Shown here: positions 1 through 5,476 of the stretch, one piece after another
How the letters are laid out: every line of letters starts with the position of its first letter
Position numbering within the stretch: position 1 is the first letter of the stretch
The notes under the pieces: model-generated
The model's input: only the letters and a program-made list of their open reading frames with translations
Told to the model about the DNA's origin: nothing
Databases searched by the model: none
Translations under genes and position numbers: made by a program
Assembly (NCBI GenBank): GCA_007571185.1
Contig: RKRX01000143.1
Coordinates: 1 to 6,850 of the forward strand
Length of the DNA stretch: 6,850 nt
From: Oceanicaulis sp.
GTDB lineage: Bacteria > Pseudomonadota > Alphaproteobacteria > Caulobacterales > Maricaulaceae
Direction of reading: 5' to 3'

Positions 1-1
1 T

Positions 2-217
2 TATTTTACAGGTATGTTCTTATCAGATGCTTATTTTCTACTCAGTGTACACAATTCATGGATAGATTTCGTTGGTTACGCTTTCCCTCTGAAGCCCGTG
101 CTTCAATTTATGCGGGGAGATTATTCCGCACTCTTGCTCATCTTAATCTGGGCGGCAGCAGCTATGGGCGCCGCCCTTTTCGTTCTGTCGCGCCGGCGAT
201 TCACCCGATCAGCCTGA
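2..217 (+). CDS. C-terminal end of a membrane protein, probably ABC-2 type permease (5' end outside window)
   Basis: The frame is open from the left edge to the TGA at 215-217, so this is the end of a longer gene. The Met at 14 lacks a convincing ribosome binding site and is probably internal. The visible 71 residues contain a stretch 'YAFPLKPVLQFMRG', then a hydrophobic helix (ALLLILIWAAAAMGAALFVL) followed at once by a basic tail (SRRRFTRSA). This layout, a Phe/Pro-Leu motif, a short amphipathic segment, a last transmembrane helix and an Arg-rich cytoplasmic end, is what I would expect at the C-terminus of ABC-2 family exporter permeases; that assignment is inference from pattern. The first 60 bases are AT-rich (about 30% G+C). 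The stop lies 13 bases before the next ATG (231), so it may be the upstream gene of the same transcript. Alternatives are any other polytopic inner-membrane protein. Confidence 0.45.
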   Translation, partial: YFTGMFLSDAYFLLSVHNSWIDFVGYAFPLKPVLQFMRGDYSALLLILIWAAAAMGAALFVLSRRRFTRSA

Positions 218-220
218 AGT

Positions 221-225
221 GGAGG
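221..225 (+). promoter_or_regulatory. Ribosome binding site of the truncated TPR-like gene
   Basis: GGAGG lies 5 bases before the ATG at 231 and fixes that start in preference to the in-frame GTG at 219, which overlaps the site. The second gene copy has the same arrangement at 1906-1912. Confidence 0.65.
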
Positions 226-460
226 TTCTGATGCTTTCACCCCTGCCATTCACCCGTTTCGCCACCATGGCGGTTTTCGCAATCTTTGTCATCACCTGCA
301 GTGGGAAGATAGGCGCGCCTGCAGCTTCAGCCACTACCCCTGAAACAGTTTCCGCCCATGCCGCCCTGCCCGATGTGTTGACAGGTCTTCAAGGCGGGAT
401 TGATGCTGCGGCTAGAGCAGCATTTGCAACCGGTTCAGGAGCAGTGGAAGCTCTTGCTGC
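221..460 (+). repeat. Direct repeat, left copy A (matches 1906-2142)
   Basis: The DNA from the ribosome binding site through about 75 codons matches 1906-2142. By hand alignment identity is close to 90% over the first 190 bases, with a 6-base length difference near 410 that keeps the frame. Similarity stops at about 460/2142. The repeat is the 5' part of a duplicated TPR-like gene. Confidence 0.85.
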
Positions 461-473
461 ACTCATGCGCTGA
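231..473 (+). pseudogene. Truncated 5' fragment of a duplicated TPR-like gene (80 codons)
   Basis: The frame encodes 80 residues. It begins with a signal peptide (MLSPLPFTRFATMAVFAIFV...) and an alanine-rich stretch with likely signal peptidase I sites, then a short segment 'ETVSAHAALPDVLTGLQG' that matches residues 39-55 of the intact protein encoded at 1919-2731. Similarity ends around codon 77, and a TGA at 471-473 stops translation three codons later. None of the TPR-like region of the full-length protein is present. The start at 231 is set by GGAGG at 221-225. The 3' end of the same gene copy survives about 1.1 kb downstream (1567-1714), beyond the lipoprotein gene. The piece could still be made as a small secreted peptide, since its start, ribosome site and frame are clean, but truncation is the simpler reading. 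Confidence 0.8.
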
Positions 474-475
474 TT

Positions 476-481
476 GAGGGG
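476..481 (+). promoter_or_regulatory. Ribosome binding site of the lipoprotein gene
   Basis: GAGGGG sits 8 bases upstream of the ATG at 490, just after the stop of the truncated TPR-like frame (473). It supports 490 as the start and shows that the inserted gene carries its own translation signal. Confidence 0.6.
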
Positions 482-489
482 CTGCATCA

Positions 490-1497
490 ATGGTGGACAT
501 AACTCGCACAAGATCGTTTCTGCTATTCTTGACAGTCGTCAATCTACAGGCAAGCGGTTGTACGCTGCCACTGCCGACAGACCTGGTGCTTCCTTCGCCA
601 ACACAGGATGTTTCCACACCGGAACAGAACCGGTTCCTGACCTTGGATTTGCGCGAAAGCGCCGGGATAAAGGTGGATATCGAGGACGAAACCCTGCATC
701 TGATGCTGTTCGTGGACCCGCGTTCCTTTCTGGTGCTGGATCGTGACGTTGCAGATCGTCTGGATTTGCCCAAACTATTCTTCGGGCTTTCTTGGGCGTC
801 TGTGCAAGATGGAGATTACACGGTTAGTGGGGAAGTGGTGCGTGCCCGGTATTCCGTCGCGGGCGCTGAGCTGGAGAAGGCATGGGCCATAGTTATGGAT
901 GAAGATATTCATCCTGATTACGATGGGGCCATCTCGTTTGGCGCGATCCCGGCCCGCGTCTTCCGGGTGCTGCTGGGGGATGATCCCGAGGCGGGCGACT
1001 GGCGCGAACTGGTCTCCACACGAAGCTCCGAAGCGCTTGAACGCGAGCGTGATTATGACGGTCTGGAATTCAATCACGAACTAGCGCTTTATCAGGATCC
1101 GATCAGCGCCAATCGCAAGGCGGTCTTCTATTTGCGGCGCGCCGGGCGGTTGGGTGAGGGTGGTTCCGTGCAGGCTTTCACGCGGCTTTTCGGCAATGAA
1201 CACCCCTATCGCCGGTTTCGCATGTCGCCGCCGCTGGTTGTTCAGTCTCAACCGGTTCAGGAAATGTTGATTGAGGTTGATCTCGATGGCCGCATACCCG
1301 GGGCCGTGGATCCCGAAGATGGCGATGTCGTGGTTGTCCACCACGACAGACGCAGAGCGGCTTACGCGCCAACGATCTATCTGGGCCGAGATTATTTCGC
1401 CCGCTGCCATGAACTTGAGCTTGACAAATCCAACTTCAAAAGCGCGCAGTTGGTGTTGCGCGCTCGTTGCGAGGATAGTCCGCCCGAAGCACAGTGA
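490..1497 (+). CDS. Predicted lipoprotein with a degenerate aspartic-protease-like fold (hypothetical)
   Basis: The 335-residue product is not a family I can name with certainty. Residues 5-23 form an N-terminal signal (basic TRTR, then SFLLFLTVVNL) ending in 'ASGC', an acceptable lipobox with Cys24 as lipidation site, so envelope anchoring is likely. Residues 60-91 have the rhythm of a retropepsin-type strand-turn-strand (LHLMLFVDPRSFLVLDRDVA, then DRLDL): hydrophobic strand, Asp76, then a hydrophobic strand and an 'A-x-x-L-x-L' helix. The expected catalytic D-T-G is D76-P-R, so peptidase activity is doubtful. 'YDGAISFGAIPARVF' (144-158) and 'IYLGRDYFARCHELELD' (296-312) resemble the later 'DGxLGxDxL' elements of that fold. 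The fold assignment is inference. The gene lies between the two halves of a broken TPR-like gene, in the same orientation, and seems intact. It may belong functionally with the TPR/receptor pair downstream, or be an unrelated arrival. Confidence 0.75.
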   Translation: MVDITRTRSFLLFLTVVNLQASGCTLPLPTDLVLPSPTQDVSTPEQNRFLTLDLRESAGIKVDIEDETLHLMLFVDPRSFLVLDRDVADRLDLPKLFFGLSWASVQDGDYTVSGEVVRARYSVAGAELEKAWAIVMDEDIHPDYDGAISFGAIPARVFRVLLGDDPEAGDWRELVSTRSSEALERERDYDGLEFNHELALYQDPISANRKAVFYLRRAGRLGEGGSVQAFTRLFGNEHPYRRFRMSPPLVVQSQPVQEMLIEVDLDGRIPGAVDPEDGDVVVVHHDRRRAAYAPTIYLGRDYFARCHELELDKSNFKSAQLVLRARCEDSPPEAQ

Positions 1498-1566
1498 GAC
1501 AAGCACCAACACGTCGTTCTTCAGAGCGATGCGACGTGATGCCGCGCAATTACGGTATACGACACT

Positions 1567-1714
1567 CGGGGACATGATCTGGCGCATGTTTTGCTGGTGG
1601 AAGTTCTGCTCGAGACCGAACGTACGCAAGAGGCGGCGGATTTGTTTGTATGACGCAGTCCTGGCGCGGTTCCCCGATAGCGCTGAGGTCGCCGCGCTGA
1701 CGGAACGTTTCTGA
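1567..1714 (+). pseudogene. Frameshifted 3' remnant of the duplicated TPR-like gene
   Basis: The DNA encodes the last 47 or so residues of the intact protein at 1919-2731: 'GHDLAHVLLVEVLLETERTQ' and then 'EAADL' in one frame, followed by 'YDAVLARFPDSAEVAALTER' plus Phe and TGA in another. The shift comes from a tandem TTTG (TTTGTTTG at 1641-1648, against a single TTTG in the intact copy). In the first frame it leads to a TGA at 1651-1653. About 150 codons of the middle of the gene (residues 75-223 of the intact copy) are missing between this piece and the 5' fragment at 231-473. There is no start codon or ribosome site for it, so it is dead sequence. Confidence 0.88.
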
Positions 1715-1746
1715 CGCAAGCAGGGAAGATGCGTGCTCTGGTCTGC
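1568..1746 (+). repeat. Direct repeat, left copy B (matches 2589-2763)
   Basis: From 'GGGGACATGATC' onward this stretch matches 2589-2763 at about 92% by hand count, with one 4-base insertion (TTTG) in this copy. The repeat crosses a gene border: the 3' end of the TPR-like gene, the 14-base spacer, and the first six codons of the TonB receptor. It therefore shows that the duplicated unit contained both genes. Confidence 0.85.
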
Positions 1747-1770
1747 TGCACCGTACTCGGCGCCTGGTGA
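1729..1770 (+). pseudogene. Remnant of the start of a second TonB-dependent receptor gene
   Basis: The codons read MRALVCCTVLGAW and then TGA (1768-1770). The first six residues equal the start of the intact receptor at 2746 (MRALVCGAALS...), and the DNA is identical over 1729-1746. Similarity fades after about 1765 and the rest of the receptor is absent. The upstream Shine-Dalgarno, AAGGAG in the intact copy (2735-2740), is AAGCAG here (1718-1723). The piece is a scar left when the first receptor copy was lost. Confidence 0.8.
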
Positions 1771-1905
1771 CATTTGTCACTAACAAGCGCCATTGCCCGC
1801 CATTACGTCCGCAGGCATGCACTCACACGGTAAGCCACGGGTTTTTGTATTCTACGACGTGTATCGATTTCCCGGCATAGATGGCGTGCTTTTGCATATT
1901 CAGAT
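1771..1905 (+). other. Non-coding spacer before the intact TPR-receptor operon
   Basis: This stretch separates the degraded first gene pair from the intact one and is the only obvious place for a promoter of the downstream operon within the window. I could not fix a convincing -35/-10 pair; 1841-1900 is the more AT-rich half and the likelier place. The frame that enters the TPR gene is open from 1793, but residues read from there (MPAITSAGMHSHGK...) look non-coding and precede the ribosome site. Confidence 0.4.
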
Positions 1906-1912
1906 GGAGGAG
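1906..1912 (+). promoter_or_regulatory. Ribosome binding site that fixes the TPR gene start
   Basis: GGAGGAG lies 6 bases before the ATG at 1919. It selects 1919 over the in-frame ATGs at 1793 and 1904; the latter is next to the site itself. The start at 1919 also puts a normal signal peptide at the N-terminus, and the first gene copy uses the equivalent ATG (231). Confidence 0.7.
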
Positions 1913-2142
1913 ATTCTGATGCTTTCACCCCTGCCACTCACTCGTTTTGCCGCCATGGCGGGCAGTGCAATCTTTGTCATCATCTGCGGTGGAGAGGTAG
2001 GCGCGCCTGCGGCTTTAGCCGCTAGCCCTGAAACAGTTTCCACCCATGCCGCCCTGCCCGATATGTTGACAGGTCTTCAAGGCAGGATTGATGCTGCGGC
2101 TACATCTGAAACCGGTTCAGAAGCATTGGAAGCTCTTATTGC
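1906..2142 (+). repeat. Direct repeat, right copy A (matches 221-460)
   Basis: This is the intact-gene partner of the left repeat A. It includes the ribosome site and the first 75 codons of the TPR-like gene. Confidence 0.85.
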
Positions 2143-2731
2143 GGATATTGAAGCTTTCGAACCCGATGGTGCTGAAACGCTTGCATATTACCGTCAATAC
2201 TGGCTGGCCTGCGCTTACTATCGCCTTTCCATCGAGCGTCAACGGGCCGGGCGGATCGATGATCCCGAGCCGCCGCTACAGAATGCCATATCGCTGCTCA
2301 AGGATATCACGCCGCGTGACGGTGAAGCGCATGCGCTTTTTGCCTTGGCTGCCGGGCTTAATCTGCAATTCGTTCCACGCTGGAAAATCATGATCGCGAT
2401 CGGAGATGTTAACGCCAGTCTTGGTCAAGCCTTGACGCTGACCCCGGACAATGTGCGCGCCCTTTACGCCAATGCCGTGTCAGACTGGAACACGCCGCCA
2501 GAGTTTGGAGGGCGTCAGCGTGCGGAGACTTATTTGCGTCAAGCTGTCGCTATACCCGCGGAATCTCCCCATCCCCTGGCCCCAACCTGGGGACATGATC
2601 TGGCGCATGTTTTGCTGGTGGAAATTCTACTTGAGACCGAACGCACGCAAGAGGCGGCGGATTTGTATGACGCAGCCCTCGCGAAATTCCCAGATAGCGC
2701 TGAGGTCGCCGCGCTGAAGGAACGTTTCTGA
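1919..2731 (+). CDS. Secreted TPR-like protein paired with a TonB-dependent receptor
   Basis: The 270-residue product starts with a signal peptide (hydrophobic residues 11-34, probable cleavage after Ala-Leu-Ala at 32-34), so it should act in the periplasm. The Cys at 23 has a poor lipobox (VIIC). From about residue 84 it is helical. The clearest TPR-type repeat is 229-262 (HVLLVEILLETERTQEAADL, then YDAALAKFP). Weaker ones lie near 163-187 (ALTLTPDNVRALYANAV) and 188-212, which holds a 'PPEFGG' turn that I have seen in TPR-fold proteins of Gram-negative bacteria. TPR arrays bind other proteins or peptides. The neighbouring receptor starts 14 bases after the stop, so the two are probably co-translated and the protein may help the receptor or its substrate; that partnership is inference. 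A damaged duplicate of the gene lies upstream (231-473 and 1567-1714). The exact family is not identified. Confidence 0.85.
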   Translation: MLSPLPLTRFAAMAGSAIFVIICGGEVGAPAALAASPETVSTHAALPDMLTGLQGRIDAAATSETGSEALEALIADIEAFEPDGAETLAYYRQYWLACAYYRLSIERQRAGRIDDPEPPLQNAISLLKDITPRDGEAHALFALAAGLNLQFVPRWKIMIAIGDVNASLGQALTLTPDNVRALYANAVSDWNTPPEFGGRQRAETYLRQAVAIPAESPHPLAPTWGHDLAHVLLVEILLETERTQEAADLYDAALAKFPDSAEVAALKERF

Positions 2732-2763
2732 CGCAAGGAGAGAAAATGCGTGCTCTGGTCTGC
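2589..2763 (+). repeat. Direct repeat, right copy B (matches 1568-1746)
   Basis: This is the intact partner of left repeat B. It spans the end of the TPR-like gene, the intergenic ribosome site and the first codons of the receptor. Confidence 0.85.
2735..2740 (+). promoter_or_regulatory. Ribosome binding site of the TonB-dependent receptor
   Basis: AAGGAG is 5 bases before the ATG at 2746 and 4 bases after the TPR stop codon, which fits translation of both genes from one mRNA. Confidence 0.75.
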
Positions 2764-4908
2764 GGCGCTGCACTCAGCGTTTGTCTCCTCACTCCGCAAG
2801 CCCTTGCGATCCCGCCCGAAGACGTCGTTGAGTCACAAACAGCAAAGATCGTGTTTGATGATGGGCGTCCAGCTTCTTTTGCCGGGATAGAGATCAACAG
2901 CCGCGATGGTCGACGGGTCGGGCTCACCGATTTGGATGGACGCTTGTCTTTAAGCGAGACAGAGTTCTCTGATTCTGAAGCGTATCTCACTGTTCGAGCG
3001 CCGGGTTTGCCTGAGACATCCATCACCATGGCCGAGTTGCGCGCGGACGCCTTGGTGTTGACGCTCCGGCCTGTTGAAGCGGCGGCTACCGCAGATCGAA
3101 TTATTGTCACCGGGCGGCGTATATCACGCGTTTTCGCACCAAGGGCGTTGAACAGGCTCAGCATCTTGACAAATCCAGTGGCGCGCGCCGATCCTCTTCT
3201 AGCTGTAGACACGTTTGCTTTTTCCACCAGCACGGAAGGATCGGCTGATCTGTCGCTGCGCGGCATTCGTCCCTCAGCGAACCGGGTCTATTTCAACGAC
3301 ATCCCGCTTTATGAGACTTCACGCGGCTCTGGTGTGGATTTGATAACACGTTCAGGCTCTGTCCTTAACCCGGGCCTTGTGGCGGAGGTGGAAATCTATC
3401 CCTCCAATCCGCCTGTTTTTCTCGCCGGAGGCGTTGGAGGCGCAGTGCGTCTTCTACCCGACACAATGGCCCGAGATGGCGCTTCCGCTTTTGTTTCCAC
3501 CACTGGCGGCAGCGCTTCAATCACCCGAATCGGTTCTACGCCCTCACGTTTCGTTCAAGCTTTCACCACTATAGCCGATCTTGCGCCTGCCTTGGCGCTT
3601 AATCCGGGCCTTGAGGAAACACTGGATCATTTCCGCAGTCAGAGCGTGGGGTTGTTTGCTCAGTCAGAGTCCTCAAGCCTGTTTTCAGTGCAAGGCTTTT
3701 TGCAAATCGATAGAGAAGACGGCGCTTATCCTGTCAATCTTTTTGGATTTGAGGGCATTTTTACCAACCATCGAGAACGCTTTTACGCGCTCGGCTCGGC
3801 AAGGTTCATTCAAGATACGTTCAGAATCAAACTGGATATGGCTGTCACATTTTCGCAGACTCGTGAACGTTTCGGAAATATGACAACCCACAGCACCAAC
3901 CGTTACTGGTTTACATCAGTCGATGTGTCGGGGCCAGTCGGTACTGACCTAGACTTGCGTTTTGGCGCAGACATGGAGGCGATACAATTGGTTTCAAACG
4001 GCCAGGAACCTCTTGACCCAATCGTATTCGATACCTCCGCACCGTCTGTATCCATCATGGGTCGGGAAAGCACAACTGACGTTTACGCTTATGCCTACGC
4101 AGTCCGTCGTTTCGGCGATCATACAAGTGTTTACCTCGGTTTGCGCCAGCCTGTGCATGGCGGTGGCACGGGTTCGCAGGCTGGAATAAGCCTGATCCCG
4201 GATGCGGGACGTACGCGCTTCACGTTTGCCGCAGGTCGCTATTATGGTGCTGAACGACCACGCTTGGCGACTGACGGACCGATCCAGATGACGCGAATCG
4301 ATCAGGTTGCGCTTGATGTTTCCCGAGAATTCAGCGCAGGCACAGCCTTGCTCGCGGTTTTTGCCAATCAGGTGCAGGCTGATGACCTTCAGTCCGTTCG
4401 TTCTGTCGGCGCAGAAGCGTCACTGGCGATCGAGTTTACAAAACGACTTGATGCAAATATAGCGTTTACACATATTAGTCAGCAAACTAATAATTTTCAA
4501 AGAAAAATACTTGGAGAATCGGATTTACCTTTTATTATTCGCGCAAATTTTTTCTATAATTGGTCATCAAATCGTCAAATTAATATTGCTTACATCATCC
4601 GCTCTGGCATCGTGACCACAGATATACTTGGTCGCGTTCCTTCTACATTAGCACCGGGATTTGACCGTGTGGTCTTTGGGCCGCTAAATGACGTTCGTTT
4701 GGACACCTATCAGAGTCTGGATCTCAATTTTGTCGGCCGGGCAGAATTTGCGCCCGGTGACTCCAAACCACTTGTCTTCATCGCCGTAACCAACGTGCTG
4801 GACCGCAGTAATCCGCGCGCTTTGGCGTTTGAAGAGAGTTTTACGGCAACGCGAACGCTAAATTTCCCGAGGCGCACCGTGACGGCTGGTCTGACATGGA
4901 CATTTTAG
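2746..4908 (+). CDS. TonB-dependent outer-membrane receptor with N-terminal carboxypeptidase-regulatory-like domain
   Basis: The 720-residue product has a signal peptide (MRALVCGAALSVCLLTPQALA, cleavage after residue 21). Residues 35-108 look like a CarboxypepD_reg-type beta-sandwich (GIEINSRDGRRVGLTDLDGR). A TonB-box-like segment 'DRIIVTGRR' (117-125) follows, then the plug (about 130-240) with 'LSLRGIRPSANRVYFNDIPL' (169-188) and 'GGVGGAVRLLP' (228-238). The rest is a beta-barrel ending in 'NVLDRSNPRAL' and a C-terminal 'TAGLTWTF', the aromatic end expected for outer-membrane assembly. Such receptors take up large substrates (siderophores, glycans, peptides) using energy from TonB-ExbBD; a few relatives are implicated in export. 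No FecR/sigma signalling extension is evident. The substrate cannot be read from sequence. The gene follows the TPR gene by 14 bases. An AT-rich patch at 4441-4590 does not disturb the frame. Length is at the short end of the usual 700-1000. Confidence 0.93.
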   Translation: MRALVCGAALSVCLLTPQALAIPPEDVVESQTAKIVFDDGRPASFAGIEINSRDGRRVGLTDLDGRLSLSETEFSDSEAYLTVRAPGLPETSITMAELRADALVLTLRPVEAAATADRIIVTGRRISRVFAPRALNRLSILTNPVARADPLLAVDTFAFSTSTEGSADLSLRGIRPSANRVYFNDIPLYETSRGSGVDLITRSGSVLNPGLVAEVEIYPSNPPVFLAGGVGGAVRLLPDTMARDGASAFVSTTGGSASITRIGSTPSRFVQAFTTIADLAPALALNPGLEETLDHFRSQSVGLFAQSESSSLFSVQGFLQIDREDGAYPVNLFGFEGIFTNHRERFYALGSARFIQDTFRIKLDMAVTFSQTRERFGNMTTHSTNRYWFTSVDVSGPVGTDLDLRFGADMEAIQLVSNGQEPLDPIVFDTSAPSVSIMGRESTTDVYAYAYAVRRFGDHTSVYLGLRQPVHGGGTGSQAGISLIPDAGRTRFTFAAGRYYGAERPRLATDGPIQMTRIDQVALDVSREFSAGTALLAVFANQVQADDLQSVRSVGAEASLAIEFTKRLDANIAFTHISQQTNNFQRKILGESDLPFIIRANFFYNWSSNRQINIAYIIRSGIVTTDILGRVPSTLAPGFDRVVFGPLNDVRLDTYQSLDLNFVGRAEFAPGDSKPLVFIAVTNVLDRSNPRALAFEESFTATRTLNFPRRTVTAGLTWTF
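4441..4590 (+). other. AT-rich patch inside the receptor gene
   Basis: These 150 bases hold 42 G or C (28%), against roughly 53-55% in nearby stretches of the same gene. The frame remains open and the encoded residues (about 566-615) look like ordinary barrel strands, with 'DLPFIIRANFFYNW' in a place where receptors often carry a Pro-containing strand entry. Local recombination with a low-G+C relative is one explanation; relaxed codon use is another. Confidence 0.7.
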
Positions 4909-4977
4909 AACACGGGGGACATGCCGCCATTGACTCCATCACCGATATTATTTGGCCTGACTTGACCGGGGGAAGTG

Positions 4978-5413
4978 ATGATCAGCAACGAAGAGCTCAA
5001 GGCGAAACTCGCCAAGATAGAGGCGCTGTTCCGTGGAGAGTTTCCAGTCCGGGAGAGCGGGCCGCGGCGGCTGCTGCGATGGAGCGGCTGCAGGATTAGG
5101 CGGTTCGGACGGGGACCATGATCCCGAAGTCGAACTGAAGTTCTCGCTGCACAACACGTGATCGGTCCGGCTGTTCGTCGCGCTCTGCCGCAAACACGGC
5201 CTGCACCCGTACCGGTATACGCGGCGACGGCAGACGACAATTATGGTGCGCGCTCGCGAACAAGCGTTCGATCGGACGATCTGGCCTGAGTTCGCCAAGA
5301 TACACAAGGAGCCCGTAAGCTATTTCGAAGACGTCGCCGACGACCTGATCACGCGCGCCATGGGTTCGGACGGCGACGACAGTGCTCTTGAACAACCGCA
5401 GCTGCCTGGATAA
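4978..5413 (+). pseudogene. Decayed conserved hypothetical gene (DUF2786-like)
   Basis: Three frames together read as one protein. It starts at ATG 4978 with 'MISNEELKAKLAKIEALFRG', moves to the frame of 'PGERAAAAAAMERLQD' (stop at 5097-5099), then to the frame of 'DPEVELKFSLHNT' from 5120. An in-frame TGA at 5159-5161 sits where a Trp codon would fit, and the frame then continues with 'SVRLFVALCRKHGLHPYRYT' and 'YFEDVADDLITRAMGSDGDD' to TAA 5411-5413. The opening helix plus Ala-rich helix is the usual start of a small DUF2786-type protein, and the whole matches my memory of an uncharacterised alphaproteobacterial protein of about 140 residues; this is from memory, not a search. It has GGGGGA upstream of the ATG, so it was once a normal gene. 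Two frame changes and one stop make function unlikely unless the sequence has errors. Confidence 0.75.
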
Positions 5414-5476
5414 ACTGGTCGAAAATCGGGCGGGCGGTCACGGGTTGATGTGTTGAACTGGACATCTGTAAAATCC
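5414..5476. other. Gap between convergent genes
   Basis: These 63 bases separate the end of the decayed + strand gene from the stop of the minus strand HipA gene. I see no strong hairpin followed by a T-run on either strand, so no terminator is called. Confidence 0.4.

Noticed and set aside
14..217. Stand-alone small membrane protein starting at ATG 14, or a C-terminal sorting-signal protein
   Set aside because: The frame is open to the left edge, there is no good ribosome site, and the layout fits the end of a permease better.
1510..1538. Inverted repeat CACGTCG / CGACGTG (1510-1516 and 1532-1538) after the lipoprotein gene
   Set aside because: The 7-base stem with a 15-base loop is not followed by a T-run, so it is weak as a terminator; such a stem can occur by chance in this G+C range.
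1081..1773. Long antisense open frame (230 codons) over the lipoprotein gene and TPR remnant
   Set aside because: Its translation has no recognisable domain, it crosses a gene, a pseudogene and a duplication border, and the opposite strand holds well-supported coding.
1793..1918. Earlier start for the TPR gene at ATG 1793 (adds 42 residues)
   Set aside because: The extra residues precede the ribosome site at 1906-1912 and would bury the signal peptide; the duplicate gene also begins at the equivalent of 1919.
221..2763. The direct repeats as ends of a transposon flanking the lipoprotein gene
   Set aside because: The repeats are pieces of coding sequence that align with the 5' and 3' parts of one gene; no transposase, inverted ends or target duplication were seen.
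2550..3266. Antisense open frame (238 codons) over the TPR end and receptor start
   Set aside because: It is rich in Arg and Ser and lies opposite the signal peptide and plug of a clear receptor; a shadow frame.
4905..5395. Overlapping antisense open frames across the decayed gene
   Set aside because: Protein similarity sense is found on the + strand in three joined frames; the minus-strand frames have no start context or domain.
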